Part shown: positions 22,818 through 36,400 of the stretch, piece after piece
Layout: the number at the start of each line of letters is the position of its first letter
Position numbering within the stretch: position 1 is the stretch's first letter
DNA from: Hymenochaete sp. R1
Taxonomy: Eukaryota; Basidiomycota; Agaricomycetes; Hymenochaetales; Hymenochaetaceae
Assembly (NCBI GenBank): GCA_019400425.1
Contig: JAFREE010000008.1
Location: forward strand, 310,001-374,000
Reading direction: 5' to 3'
Length of the DNA stretch: 64,000 nt
Made by a program: the position numbers and the translations under genes
Notes under the pieces: generated by a model
What the model saw: the letters and a program-made list of their open reading frames with translations, nothing else
The model's database searches: none
What the model was told of the DNA's origin: nothing

Positions 22818-24857
22818 ACAGCTTCACTATTTGTAGTAACCAGTAAACAGGAGAAAAAACGAAATGAAATTACCACAACTGGTATTGGTATTGGTATTGG
22901 CACTGGTATTCCAAATTTAGCTGTTAGTTAGTTAGTTAACGTACCGCAGAGCAGATGCATATGAAAAAAGAAGCCTCACAACACGCACCGGCGCAGCGCC
23001 TTCAAGTTGATCGATTTTGATTGGGTCGGAAGAAACTTGAAGAGAAAGGGGGGATAGGAGGGGATGTGCAGTCGCGCATACCGCCGTCACGGTTGAGCTG
23101 GACTCAGGCTAGCGACCGAGAACTTGAACACAAGACTTACTAGCAGTACGAGTACGAGGGATTGTCCCGCTGCAGGCTTCAACTCAGGCTATCCCCCAAA
23201 CCCAAACACGAACTACGAGTTTTTGGCCTTCAAGGTTCCCGACTTGAACATCATGATAAAGCCCAATCACAGTGCTTAGGCTGCCGTGACCAGCCTGAGT
23301 AGAGTAAGCCGACTTGAAGTAAGGATAATGCATCTGCGAAAAGAGATCAGGACTCGGAATCGTCCAACCCCAGCCTCGGTACGGTACCTAGGTAAGTTAC
23401 GGTTCCTGCGTCAATGCACTGCAGTGCAGTGCCTCCGCCATCTACGATAAGATAGATAGTATACATAGATACCAATATCTCTTACTAGTATCTATCACCC
23501 ACTTATCCAGCGCTGTTGCTGTTACGGTGTTGGGCGATAATGATAGTGATAATGATAGTGATGCTGCGCACGGACGCCTTCTTCAAGTTGATCATGATCA
23601 TGATACCTCAGGCTACCCCCTTTTTTGTTCACGACTGCTTGAGGACATCTGCACCGACACGAACAAAGGAAAAGGGCCCGGGTAATCAAAGAAGCAAAAA
23701 AGAGAAGAGAAAAGAAATCGGAGCCCGAAAACAGTGGAGATAGAGAGGTTGCCAGTGATGTATCTGAATTGCTGTGCAGACTCGGAGTCTTCTTCAGGGG
23801 GGACGCTGAGAGGGGGGGGAAGGGGAGGAACAAACAAGTCAGGTCAGTCATTGGAAACTAACTCTAACTGCGGCGGACAATCAGGACCAACAGTCAAGTC
23901 AGGATGAGGGACGGGGGACGGCTGAGGCTTGAGACTCAGACTCAGAGTCGTCCTAAGAGTTCTATTTTCGGTATCGGTGGGTGAGGAGTGTAAGGGGCGC
24001 AGCCTGAGCGCAGCGCACGCAGCGCGAGAGGTGGCGTTCGCGGGGGGTGGGGGGAGGGAGGGGGGCGCACCACTGGCAGTACGGAGTACCAGTACCAGAA
24101 TGCTGTACGCAGGTCGCAGCTATGGGTATAATAATTGGTGATAGCGCCGGTGATCCAACCCTAATTCTAATTCTGATTCCAATTCCAATTGCCGGATTCG
24201 TTCTTAAGTTATCCCAGAACCAGAATAGCTGAGCGCGTGAGATGGGGATGGGGGATGGGGATGTTGGAGTCGAAGGGTCGAAGAGTCCGACGAAGAGTCA
24301 AGGTGTGACGGTGGTGATGATGATTGCCTCCTTTGGGTCTATCTTTTGGTCGTTTCGTTCGGACAATATGAATGGCGCGGCGCGAGGTTAAAGTTGGACA
24401 CCGATAGCGTTGGGAAGGCGGGCGCTTGTTTCGTTTCGGGTTTCGAACGAGCGGCGGGAAGGGGGGGGAGTCTCCTCTACTAGCAGTAGTAACCCCTTCA
24501 ATCTTGGTTTTCGGAAAATGAACGGGAGAAGCCTGAGTGAGGGAACGTACGTACGTACGTTCGTATGGAGGAGGGGGATGAATTTCCAATTCCAATTCCG
24601 CTTCTTTTGACTTTTTTTTTGGAAGACAAAACAGGGCGAATGAGTTGAGGTGCGGGTGTGAGGTGCGAGTGCGGAACGGAATCTTCTTGAACAATGAACA
24701 ATCATCATCAATAATCCGAGTCACTGGGGCCAAAGAGCGTGAGATCTCCGTAAATCTCGTTGGCGAGGATTACAATTGTGTATTGTGTATTGTCATTATC
24801 ATCGCCATTGATGTGGTGGTTAGGCTTTTTGGGAATCCCCTCCGAGTCGTCGTCGTC

Positions 24858-24883
24858 CAATCCGAATCCGAATCCGAATCCCG
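24858..24883. repeat. (TCCGAA)n hexanucleotide repeat
   Basis: Four near-perfect tandem copies of a CCGAAT/TCCGAA unit. A second array of the same unit with CCCGAA variants lies at about 25081-25110. Both are in the gene-free block. Confidence 0.55.
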
Positions 24884-27003
24884 GTCGGTGGCCTGCCAGT
24901 GCCTGTGATGCTAATGCTAATGCTGTTCAGTCGCTCATCCTTCCTTAAGCTTCCTTCGCCTTCGACTTCGCCTTCCTTTCATTCACGCCAGGCCAGGTTC
25001 ACGAGCGTCGTCATCGTATCGCGGATGTCGCGAGTCGCGAGGAAGGTGATGTGGATTCCCGAATCCATTCCCGAATGCACCCCCGAACCCGAACCCGAAT
25101 CCGAATCCGAAGGGAACGCATGTGCGGGTGAAAGGTGACCCGAGGGAGGGCGATTCGCAACGCAACGCAACGCAACCAGCCGACGACCTTGTTGCTTGTC
25201 TGTGGAGCAGATTTTTGGCAGGAGATGAAGATGGAGATGGAGATGTGCGGGGGAGGGGAATGGGGAATAGTGCCAGTGAATGGTGAATGAGATAGGACTC
25301 ATGGTTGCCACTTTTTCCGCTTGGGGAGAAACGAAACGACGAGTCGACTTGGGATCGTCAAGTGACTGACGAAGGGGGTTGACGCAATGCAGTGACTGGT
25401 ATGACTACTAGTTGTCTTCTCTTCCTTGAGGGTCTACAGAGTACAGAGTTCAGCCATAACATCATAGGGGCTCATCGAATGGTTACAAGCGGGAGCAGGC
25501 CCCCCATACCCATACCCATCCCACACGACAATTGAAAATGAAACTCACGCTCTTTGACTCTTCGAATTCACTTTTCTCTTTTCCAAGTCCGTGCTTGACC
25601 TCTTTCGGGTTGTCGGCCATGATCACGACCACGACCACGGGGGAAAAGCTCAGAAAATATGTATTGAGGGGATGGCATGTGACTGGATTTAGGTTTGACG
25701 GGCGAGATTCGAATATTGCAGCCACGACGGAATGAAATGCGATGAGAAAAGGGGAGCATGACCACTGCATGACCCACCAGCTGTTTCGTCGCCTCAGACC
25801 TCAGATGACCTCGGCACTTCCATCTCCATCTGTATCTGTCTCTACCAGCCAGCCAACTTTCTCTCTGCCCCCTTTATCTTTTTCAGTTCAGTTTTCAGTT
25901 CGGTCCAGTCCAGTCCAGACTCGTCTCTCCGCCACGTCGTTTTGAATGGGTGAGGCTGAATGTCGTAAGGAACAAATGGGATTCTACATACTACGACCTA
26001 CGGCTGAGGTCGCAAGAAAAGGACATTGAGAAGTCGAGAAGTCAGAAGAGAGGACCGAAAGGCGCGACGATCGGACTCGGCACGGACTTTGAGGGGATAC
26101 GCCAAATAAAGTGTAAGTGTGCATGTATAAACGAGACAGGAAACAGATGCCAGTGATGATGATGATGGTGATGGAAGACGACGGAACGTGGAGGGTGACT
26201 GTGAGAACGAACGGCGTCTTCAAGTCTTCTCTGGCTGGAAAACCAGCTTCTTCTCGTTGTCGTCCGCCGCGTCGTCGTCGCCGTCGTCGTGCTTACTTTT
26301 TGTCGTGTTCGCTGTCGTCGCAGGTACTGTATGTATTAGTGTGCCCTGGTCGTCGAAGGACCGCCCGCCGAGTATTGGGTGCGCGGTGGGTACCCTGAAT
26401 CTCCGATCTGTGGGTGGAGAATGATGACCCTGTGCTCTTTGGTCAGGGAGATCTAATCGGTCTCGGCACCGCTGCAGTTCCTCTCTCTCTCCCCTCCTTG
26501 ACTCTTTGGCCAACGTTGGAACATGAATGCATTTGCTCTTTGGCTCGAAGCACTCTTGTCAGGCGGGCGCTGGGTGAAGCAGTAGCCACATTTCACACAA
26601 GCACGACGAGTGTCGAATACGCTATCGGACTCTATGTGAATAAAGTTTTTTGTAAGGATAAGGAAGGTGGATGTTAAACTGAACTGAAAGGGGAAAAAGA
26701 AGGGGTGACCGGAGTCCGTCGACAGTCACAAGTAGATGGAGAATAAAGTAGATGACCGATATGGTAATATAGTTGTATTAAATAATACTATTAACTTAAC
26801 TAATAAGTAATAACTACACTACACACTTTTGTATTCAACGCCTCCCCTATCTATACCACGCCTGCTTCCGCCTCCACCCTTCCCGTCCCGTCCCTTCGTC
26901 TCCCTTTCCTCTTCTCTCCATCATCTTCAGCTTCTTCATCAACATCAACGCTTTTTCTTCACGATAACAACGACGACGACGACGACGACAACACTCTAGA
27001 TCC

Positions 27004-30000
27004 ATGGCCGGCATAGACATTCCACAACCAAAGGTACAGCGACTCCCCGTCATCCTCCCAAGGCCACACCCCCATCAGCCTATACGCGCCATAGACGCGG
27101 ACGCCTTCGCCGACCTCCACCTCGCCCACTTGACCAGCGACGTCCCCGACTCCGTTCTTTTCCCTTTCCTCCACGGCCTCGAAGGCGACAACGCCCAGCA
27201 GAACGCCTTCTTTGCCGCCTCTAGTGGCCTCGACCTCCCGACGCGACGAGAGGATGCTCCACCCAACTCTCGCAGCAGCTCTTCCACCGGCCGTCGTTCC
27301 GTCCCACCCAACGTAGTCAAAGTCCCCGAGTACAGAGGTCTCGTCTGGGTTGCCTGTGATGATGCGGATGCACCGAATGATAACGTCACGGCCGACAACA
27401 GGGAAGCTTCCTCCCATATGGAGGACGTCCACCTCGATGAGGACGAGGATGACGACGACGACTTTGACTTGGATTACGACGAGTCCGACGAGCGGGAAAG
27501 CGAGGAAGACCTTGACGAGGTTGAGGAACATACCGACCTTATGCAAGTCGATGAGCCAGAAACCCAAGTTGATGTCGTGTCGGCGGACGAGGATGCTTCT
27601 GCTTTGGCAGGACCAGATTCGTCTTTCGACGCCTCGTCGCCCGACGATGCCATGCATATGCACCCCCAGACGTTCCGAAAACTCAAGCCGAATGGCACTG
27701 CACCCATCGCCATTCAAACGGGATCCCATCACTCTTCCTTCTTCTCTCCTGCTTCTGCCCACATCTCCAATACGCATACACACAACAACGCCCATGGTGC
27801 GCACCAGAATCATACGATAAGGTTCCCTTCGTCCGACTCTTCACCTGCATCTTTAGATCCCCACACCTCCATGTCTGAAACGGATTCTCCGCATGACCGC
27901 CGCCTTTCCACTTCCTCCATCACCACTTCCGAATCGTCGTCCTCTGTCTCGACCTCCGCCAGTGAATCGAACCACTCCCACTACGGGTTTGGAAGCACGA
28001 GCGGGAGCTACTCGACGACTGCATCAAGCGTCGGCCAGCTGAAGGATTTAGATCCTGATTCCGAAAGCAACTCGGACGCAGACACAACATCTCCGACCAT
28101 TGACTCACCTGTCGATACCGAGTCGACCGCTCCAACGACGCCAAACACGAGCCCAGTCGCGGACATCAAAATTGATGATTGTATCCCGAGCTTGAACGCT
28201 ACTCGTGGTCCTGTACACACCGCAAGTGATCAAAGCGTCGCGACGACAAAAGCTTCAGGGGTGTCCCGGACTTCTTCGACATCTGGTGCCGAGAAGTCGA
28301 AGGGCCTTGACGGAGATTTTTCTGAGGCGCAGGCGAAGCAGCTTCGTATTGCCTCTTCGTTCTGTGCAAAAGATCTCCTGACGACGGACCCTGTCGACGG
28401 TGGGAGTGTCTTCATTTCGCCCAAGGTCCCGGATGGTATCAGTCTCCGTAATTTTGGTATTCAAGTTGTGAGTCCCAATTTCATCTCGACATCGTCTCTG
28501 CCCACTGTGTCAGCGATACGATCGAAGAAAGGGGGGAAGTAAGGTGATATGTGTGAGGTATAAGTGAAGTTGGCACGCGCATATATCCACTTTTCGTTCC
28601 GAGCAAAACGGCGCTCTCGCAATGAAACTCGCACTGATGTATTTCTTGTGGTTCCATTTAGCCGATTTACGCCACTCTTTCCGATGTCGTCGTGTACAGT
28701 ACATCCACGACTGCCGCCTCTACTCGGGCCGCCTTCGCCCTGGCAGAGAAATTCAAGCTGGCAATCGAACGCAAGGCCGCTGAGCGTAAGAAGCGGTACG
28801 AGGAGGCGGGTGTCGAGGTGGTTTGGGTGCGTCATGGCGGTCTGGGGAAAGTGTCGCTAGACGAGACGAGGCACCCTGTGAAGATCGTCAGCCCCGGCAT
28901 GTCGCAATCAAGCAGTGAGGATTCGATGGAAGTTGAGGACACTAGCGTGGCGCCGTCAGATAATGGCAAACCGCGTGCATACCTTGTCGCATATAACGTC
29001 TTCGTCATGACTGATCCCATTCAAGTCCTTGCTCGCAAAGCTCCTTGGCTCATCAATCGTATTTGGAATGTGCTGGACTTCAGACCTCACCAATATGGCG
29101 ACAATTATCGACCCAGGATCGAGGCGGAAGATATTACTCGAGCAAAGGAGATGACCCAGGCGTGCGCGCGGCTGGCACCAGACGTACTTCCAGAAATGAA
29201 CTTTGATCAGCGTGAGCGAGATGAGATGCGGGAGTTGACGAAGGCGACCGAGATACTCGGCGATTGCGTTTTCCTCGGCAATATCAATGACGTTCCTCTA
29301 CCAAGCACCGTTGCGTACCCTCCACGGTCTGGTACTGTCTCTCTCCCTGATGTGAACGAAGTAGGGTGGTATTTCAAGGAGCCTCCGAACTCTGATCCGT
29401 TCGACAATTCGGATAATCCATTGGGCTTTGACATCTGTATTGAGTGTCGAGATAGTATGCTTCCTACGCCCCTCATACCAGAGGACGAACTGCGAGCGGC
29501 CGATACACACTTGGCGAAGCTTGATGCGCTCTGGAGTGCACGAAGCTCGACGTCGAAAGGTCGCAGCGTGCGTCCTGCGCCTTCCGCTTCCAATATCGTC
29601 CACTTCTCCTTCCCAGCTACTATACGTTCATTCATGATGCCTGGCCTCATTAGGTTCCTCGATTTCTTGTCGTCAAAAATCTCTCCTGAACAACGCTCGC
29701 CGTCGACGCGGCCGATGCGCGTGCTGATCACTAGTAACGACGGTTACACCGAGACCAGCGTATTGGCGTTGTGTGTGCTCATGAAAGAGCTCGGGATCAA
29801 CCTCCCTGAGGCGTACTTGGAACTGCAGGTGAGAGTAACTTGTCAAACTCCTTTCATACCCCTTCCCCCACCCTCGTCTTTACTTGCCTCATGCTGGTCG
29901 CGCTTATTACAAAGACGAAATTTTACTTGTTACCTCTTTGAGTCGCTTAAGCGCCTTATGCTGACGTCGATACCCCATTTCTCAGGTCGAGAAAGGACGC

Positions 30001-31171
30001 CCTTTCTTTGTCTATCAGTCGGATTTAGGTTTCCTCAGGCGTGTTGAGGGACATTTACAACAAGAACGCTCTTCTTTCGCTAAGCAGCCCAGCTATCGCT
30101 CAATGGGGAGAACGCCCTCACCAAACACAGGTTACGGAGATCGTTATCATGATTGGTCATTGAGACAGAGCCCACCGCCACGCGAGACGGGTTCAGCACA
30201 CCCTTATGCACGCTCACCTAGTAACTCGGTCAGCTGCCCTACTGCGCCGAATACTCATGCGCACGACAACGTTGCCCCTCCGCTTGTGGTACCAAGTCAA
30301 GGGAAAGGCGAATTTTCGTTACCAGCGCATTTCCCGCGTCGACAGAGGGCGAAGACGAGTCCGTTATTACCGTCTCACGTGGATCACCAGACCTGGTTCA
30401 ACGATCCGAGGTTTGACGGAAGCTTTCCGAGTAGGGTGCTTCCTTTTCTATACTTGGGTAATCTGTGAGTGTATGCACCAAATTAGTCTTCGGTGATGCT
30501 AATCAACAGAATAGGGGTCACGCGCAGAACGTGTACATGCTGCATGCTTTGGGTATCACGCATGTCGTGTCTGTGGGAGAGTGCGCTCTCATCCCTCCGG
30601 CGAACATAGCCAACGACGAATCGTCTGGTGGGTATCATCTTGTCTCAGGCAAAGGCCCTGGAGGTCATGGCTCACTGTGGATGGAAGAGCGCGAAGGACG
30701 TATCAAGGTCCTTGATATCAAGGATGTCTGCGATGACGGTATCGACAGTCTGCAGCACCAGCTCCTGCCTGTGTGTGACTGGATAGAGAAGGCTCGTGAA
30801 GAGGGCGGGAAGATACTTGTTCATTGCCGGGTCGGGGTCTCGAGAAGCGCTACGGTAACTGTGAGTTTCCGAGCCATTTTGTTCTTAACTTGAACTCATG
30901 TATTTCTATCTTTGCTTAGATTGCGTACGTGATGAAGCACCTTGGCATCCCGCTCGTCGATGCGTACATTATTGTCCGGTCCCGCAGGCTCAACGTCCTC
31001 ATTCAACCTAATATGCGTCTTCTTTATAACCTCTGTGGATGGGAAGTGGACCTCGCACGAGAGCGCACCAAAGGTGACCTGACTTCCCTCCGACGCAAAC
31101 TTTCGAGAAGCTTGAATTGGCCTCACTTTGCCATGGAGGTGTACTTCCTCAACAGGAAGTACTTGAATTAA
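27004..31171 (+). CDS. PPS1-type dual-specificity protein phosphatase
   Basis: Exons 27004-28467, 28662-29828, 29986-30464, 30515-30860 and 30920-31171 give 1235 residues. The N-terminal ~480 residues contain an acidic Asp/Glu run (LDEDEDDDDDFDLDYDES) and long Ser/Thr-rich, probably disordered stretches. The middle part (ATLSDVVVYS, then PRAYLVAYNVFVMTDPIQV) and PRFDGSFPSRVLPFLYLGNL followed by YMLHALGITHVVSVGE are hallmarks of fungal PPS1-like phosphatases. The catalytic P-loop is HCRVGVSRSATVT (Cys nucleophile, CX5R), split by an intron right after it. The candidate general acid lies in DIKDVCDDGID. The C-terminus is NVLIQPNMRLLYNLCGWE. Yeast PPS1 acts around S phase; the role here is inferred by family. 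It is flanked on both sides by unusually long non-coding DNA. Confidence 0.9.
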
Positions 31172-33472
31172 TTTCCTGCAGATCTTGTTGCGTTTTGACT
31201 CGTTCCCTCAATATGCCCCCAGGGTCTTCGTCTTCGAAAGAAGCCCGACGTTTTTTGATATCCCGTATCAATATGCACGTTTTCAATCTTTTTCGCCTCT
31301 GTGCAACTGATTGTTGTTGTTCATTTTGAAGGTTTCTTTATCTCTCTTCTCCATGCTCGTGAATAGTCTCAAATAGTGCGAGACGAGACGGCAGAGCAAA
31401 AATTCGTTCCACGTCGTGTTTCTGTCATGATACTTGTCTGCGAGTGGGCTTTGCCACTTTTTGTTCCATTCCATCTCCCCCTTTTCTTGCGAGGAGTACA
31501 CCATACTTTTTCTTGCTATGCTATAACTTGAACTCCGCTTCAAAATCCTCGTTTCGTCCAAAAGGCGCTCGTCACGCGATTATTTTTGGTGTTCATCATC
31601 ATTCTACGCACATCCGTTTCTCGTTTCTCATATTTCGTTCCTACCTCTCTTTCTTTTCTGTCTTCTGTCTTCTGTTTCCTACTCCCGCATGTAGTACATA
31701 CTGGCATCCATCTCTCTCTCTTCCCCCCATCTCCCCATCCATCGAACGTTCCGATTTTTTCTTCCTTCTTGTGCATGTATACGTATACTTTTCGTTGATC
31801 CTCTGAGCCTGTTCAAGTTCCTTCGGGTTCGACATCTGCATATCTTCCGTTCTTCTCAGTTTTTGTCTCTCAATACGTTCCTGTGCCTTTTATACTTGCC
31901 TTTCTTCCTTCTGTTTCTCTCTTCACCTCTTTCTGTTTCTGTCTCTGTCTCTCTGCCTCATCTCCGTCTCGCATAAATACAATACTTGTAACCCTGTAGG
32001 GAGGTGTTTTTTTAAACATTTTCGTGGAGCCTCAGCCTCAGTTTCAGCCTCAGGCTACGACTCGGATTGTCCGACCCGGGGCCGACCTGTTAAAATACCA
32101 GTACATCGTGATTTATGATTGTCAATTCGTCAGTTGTATCACAACAGTTCAACTCATAATTAACAGTTACAGCCTGAGCATGCTACTGCTTACTAGTAGT
32201 AGTGATCACTGGCAGCTTTTAAGAGTCGAATCGACTCGGAGTCGCGAGAACCAGTCCCGGTTCCTGATTCCTGATATTGTAGACTGTAGTACTTGCCTGA
32301 GTGAGTTTCGGCGAGATTGTGTCAGTGGATCTGTAAGTTTCAAAGTTGACGCTGGGAGGCTCTCAGCATTCAAGTTCACGAAAAAAAAAGAAAAGAGGGT
32401 GGGTTGGTGACGGACTGCAAGTGCCAGTGCCAGTGTACGCCATAAGCCTGAGTATGGCAAACTTGAACTTGAAGGCGAGAGCCTGAGCCACTGGCAGAAG
32501 CGCGCCCCGCGCCAAAGGCCCGAAGCCAGTGACTTCTCCAGCCCCCGAATTGTGGATTCTGGAATATGAAAAATTGACCGTGGGTCGGTTCAGACTCTTG
32601 AGATAAGACTCGGAATGGGCACCAAAGCGCGAAATTACAAAAAAAAGGGAGCCTACCAGTGAGGGAAGTCTGAGCTCGCAAGACGTCAACAGCACTGGCA
32701 GCAGCACAGCCCGGAAATGAAGTCCGTCCGAGAAGTGCATTACCGAGTCTGCGTCCGAGTCTGGAATCTGGATGATCGTTGTCTCACACGCACACGCACA
32801 CGCACACGAAAATGAAAACGAACGATAACTCGGAGTTCGATGACGGAGTTCATATCACCGATAACCGATATCTCCTCCAGGTCGGATGTTGCGCGTCTGT
32901 AGCGATATAAATAGACAACCCGAGGCGAGTATACTCACAGCATACATGTGAATGCGTACTTGAAGGTAGTATACAAAGGTGAGGGGTGGGGGTCATGGGT
33001 CGGGTTGTAAGGTATGTGTGAGTGAATGCGAATGAACCATGGGAAGGTCCCATTAAAAGTATGCGAGAAAAGAAGAAAGAAGAAGGGGTGGCGGGGAGAG
33101 GGGAATGACACGCGTACGTGTAGCGTATTGCGCCAAAGTTGCGTGTGTGGAAGACAACGACGTTTATGGATGTGACAGACGGGGTGTGGATTTATTATGC
33201 TAACAAACGGCCATGGCTCTGGGCTCATACGATAATCTAAAAAAAAGGATCGAAAATTCATCAGGTTTGATACTTCTTGTTCTCCCGCTTCTTGATCACC
33301 GCCCCCCCTCTTCTCTCTTCCCCTTTCTCCCCCGGCCGCTCAAAAGTACCTCGAACAGCCTCCGATATACAAATCTACTATGACGGAGAGGTGAGATGAG
33401 GTACGAGGTACGAGATAGAGGGGGGACGGAGAGTTGGTTGGATAGCGGATGCTTTTGAAGGGAGGGGAAAGG
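31172..33472. other. 2.3-kb non-coding block between PPS1 and ABC transporter
   Basis: 31172-31980 is pyrimidine-rich 3' DNA of PPS1. From about 32040 to 32700 the same words seen upstream of PPS1 return (AGCCTGAG at 32049 reversed, 32171, 32445 and 32480; TGCCAGTG or its complement at 32207, 32422, 32428, 32489 and 32693). A (CACACG)n tract lies at about 32786-32810. 33285-33350 is C/T-rich and close to the 3' end of the ABC gene. No gene is supported. Confidence 0.55.
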
Positions 33473-36400
33473 TCACCGCTGCTCGCGTACGTAGGAGTGT
33501 AGAAGCAGCCAAGTGAGGACGACGAAGCTTCCGAAGAAGATACCCAGTGCGCCGACGTTCGGCCACCAGAAGGACTGTCAAAAACAACGTCGTTAGCATC
33601 AATATTGATTTTTTTTTGGCCGTAAGGAAGGTAATAGAGCATTGCCATCGCGTGCAAGAAGGTGCACGGGTTAACACGGAGGCTAAGGGAATGAAGGATC
33701 GAGATCAAGTCGTTGAGAAGCAATGGAAGTAGAAGGACGCTGGAATAGGGGCGGTGCGAAGGAAACAGCCGCGGCGTCTTCGGCACCAGGAGGAAAATAT
33801 GGATCAAAGTTGACGTATAAAGAACGGGGGTAGGAGGGATAGGAAGAGAGGCTGGGATTGAGTTTGACGACTGAAAGATAACGTACCTGTGCACGGAGCC
33901 CGAAGATGTTCAGAATTGTCGCAGCGGGTACATCAATCTCGACTCCATACTAGAGTCACGTCGCAATCCGGAAATTAGGGTAGAGTTGAAGAGCAAGTCA
34001 GTAAGCGCAATTACTTCAAAGGCCAAACGCATTGCAGAGAATTACGGGAACGAACAAGATAAAAAGGGTGTCAGGGGTACGAAGGGAAAAGAGGGTTGTA
34101 TATGGACATGAAGGTGTAGATTGGTGTGCACGGGAGCCCGAAGAACCAGCATGATCCACTTACCCGAGTTTCTTTAAGTTGGAGATATCGAAGCTCGTTG
34201 ACGGCAAGGGCCTCGAACCCGGCATGGAAGAATGAGATCGCTGAGAGCCACGACGCTCGTCCAAGCGACTCTCGGTTTATCAACAGGCCGGCGAAAAGAA
34301 GACTGAATGAAAAGACGGGAAAAAGAAGTAAGTCCATTACGTCGTGAGCTTGTAATCAACGCGAAAGGTCAACTGACTTGAAGAGCATCATCAGTGTGCC
34401 CACGAGACTCGCGACACTCGTGCTTGCAAACGCCACTGAGATGAGCAGAACAGCGCTCGCGGTCGCGAGATTGAATAAAACTAGCACCAGTAGGAACTTC
34501 CAAAATGTTGCAACCTCTGGCACCAGACCCACAAGTCGATAGACAATAGCCCCGAATACCAGGGGAGGGACAACACGTAGCGGTATGATATCGAAAAGCA
34601 GCTGCACGAAAACACGTTGAACGCACGCGTTTTCAGATACAAATCATTGACTTTTACCTTTGACGAGAAATAGGTTAGAGAAGAATAGTATCCATTCGCC
34701 CTACCCCGATAAGTATACCTCAGCTCTTCGTACTTCAATTCTAGCTATAATGACACACCTTTCACGCATGTAAAGAAGGCGTTCCCCTGCAAACAACCCG
34801 ATAACGGAGAGGCAGGAGAACCCAAAGAGAGCCAACGAAAAGAAGAATAGGCCTACATCATTCGGAGTTTAGCAAGGTCCTAGTAGAAGCATTGGGAAAT
34901 TTCCGTACCAAGTCTATTTTGGAAGCCCTCGATATCATTTCTGTTCATATAAGCACTCGTTAGATCTTCTACGACTGCAGAAAACTATGCGTGCATAGGA
35001 AACTTGCCTCACGGCGCGGAAAAAGTAACCGCAAAATACTGAACACTTGCCTATCAGTGGTCGAAGGAGGAATATTTTGGTCTGGACTTACGAGCGAGTA
35101 CAATTGATGAGACATAATGGGCCATGAGTAGAGCAGGATCTCTATAAAGATTCTTGAAAGCACGTCCGCTCAATATGCGGAACTGCGTCAACCAACTAGC
35201 GCCGCGCCGGCCACGCAAGAGGCGGTTCTCTTCAGCGATATCGGGTAATTCGTCATTCGGCCTACGGTCCGTCTGAGCCTCTACTTCAGATCGGACAGAA
35301 GCTGCAATGTCACTTGAAGTATATGCATCCACTAATGCCTGAAGTTGCTGCGATAGGGGGGCGGAACACCTCGACTGTTCCCCTCGCAAGACGTCAAGGA
35401 ATTGCGAAGTCTTGCGTTTGACGAAAGAGGACGAGTCAGGTGTCATAGACCCGGAACGCGTTTGCATCTCCGTCTCATCTGACCTTGATGCTTCGGAAAT
35501 CCCGTTTGTTCCGTGGAATTGAGAACGAGACGCTCGAGAGGCAAATGCACGCTCTTCATCCGCAAGATTCGATGTGTCGTCTTGAGATGAAGGGCCTTCT
35601 ATTGAAACCCGCTCCGGGGGTGTGGAATCCGAATCAACTTCGCTGGTAATGTCAACTGGAAGGTTTCCGGGTTAGCGATAAAATTAGGTAATGCATCCGT
35701 CCCACTGACTTAAATAGTCTGCCAGATTGAATCCTGGTGGACAAGCTCGTCCAGCATCTGCGAGAAATTCATGACATCGCGCAACTTCACCAGAATATAC
35801 CATTCTCCCATGCCCAAGAAGCAGAAGCTGATCGAATAGGGCTACGATGTTACTTCTCGGCTGGTGAATAGTGAATATGACCGTCCTATTGTAATTCCGG
35901 GCCAATGACACTAGACTGTCGATGACATTGAACGCGTTGTAAGCATCAAGACCTATTGGAATCCAGATACGTAATTGAGTTTGGAAATGAGCAGGTTGAT
36001 ACTAATGAGAAAGTTTGTCAAGAGGAAGCTTACCGCTGGTTGGCTCGTCGAGGAAAAGAATGGAAGGGCTTGTCACAAGTTCGCAGGCTATGGAGACGCG
36101 TCGCTTCTCTCCTCCAGAGATAGATCGGTGAGCAGAATCACCAATTCGCATATCCCGGATGCCCAAAATACCCAACTCATTCATTGTCTCGAGAGTTCGG
36201 TATTTCTTGGCTGCGATGCTCATGTCCCGTGGAAGGCGCAAGAGCGCAGAGTACAACACAGTCTCGTATACAGTGAGCGTACTCATGAGTGTATCCTCTT
36301 GGTCCACGAAGCCCACGAAGCGCTTGAACTCGCTGTCGGAAACTTCCCGTCCGTTGACTCTGATCGATCCTCCCACAATACCCTTCTTTCGCCTTCTGGC

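Larger units (their letters stand above)
16410..27003. other. 10.6-kb gene-free block with dispersed 8-bp words
   Basis: Between the GH17 stop and the PPS1 start no gene can be supported on either strand; the longest frames (174 and 139 codons) are low complexity or match nothing I recognise. The stretch has homopolymers (14 G near 18883, 13 C near 21586), short tandem repeats, AT-rich patches (17320-17460, 26760-26830), and many copies of TGCCAGTG and AGCCTGAG. The last ~150 bp before 27004 are pyrimidine-rich, like a promoter or leader for PPS1. It could be decayed transposon, a long regulatory region or non-coding transcription units. Confidence 0.6.

Noticed and set aside
24540..24560. 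ACGT tandem and other short repeats considered as a CRISPR-like or telomeric array
   Set aside because: Units are 4-8 bp without spacers and do not match telomere repeats; they are plain microsatellites.
24209..24733. 174-codon minus-strand frame in the gene-free block
   Set aside because: Low-complexity His/Pro/Arg-rich sequence over simple repeats; three overlapping frames of similar length exist there, so it is composition-driven.
25695..25730. GATTCGAATATTG considered as the T-loop of a tRNA gene
   Set aside because: No matching acceptor stem, D-arm or anticodon arm could be found upstream.
26959..27813. 284-codon open frame antisense to the first PPS1 exon
   Set aside because: It is the mirror of acidic and Ser-rich PPS1 coding sequence, with no recognisable domain.
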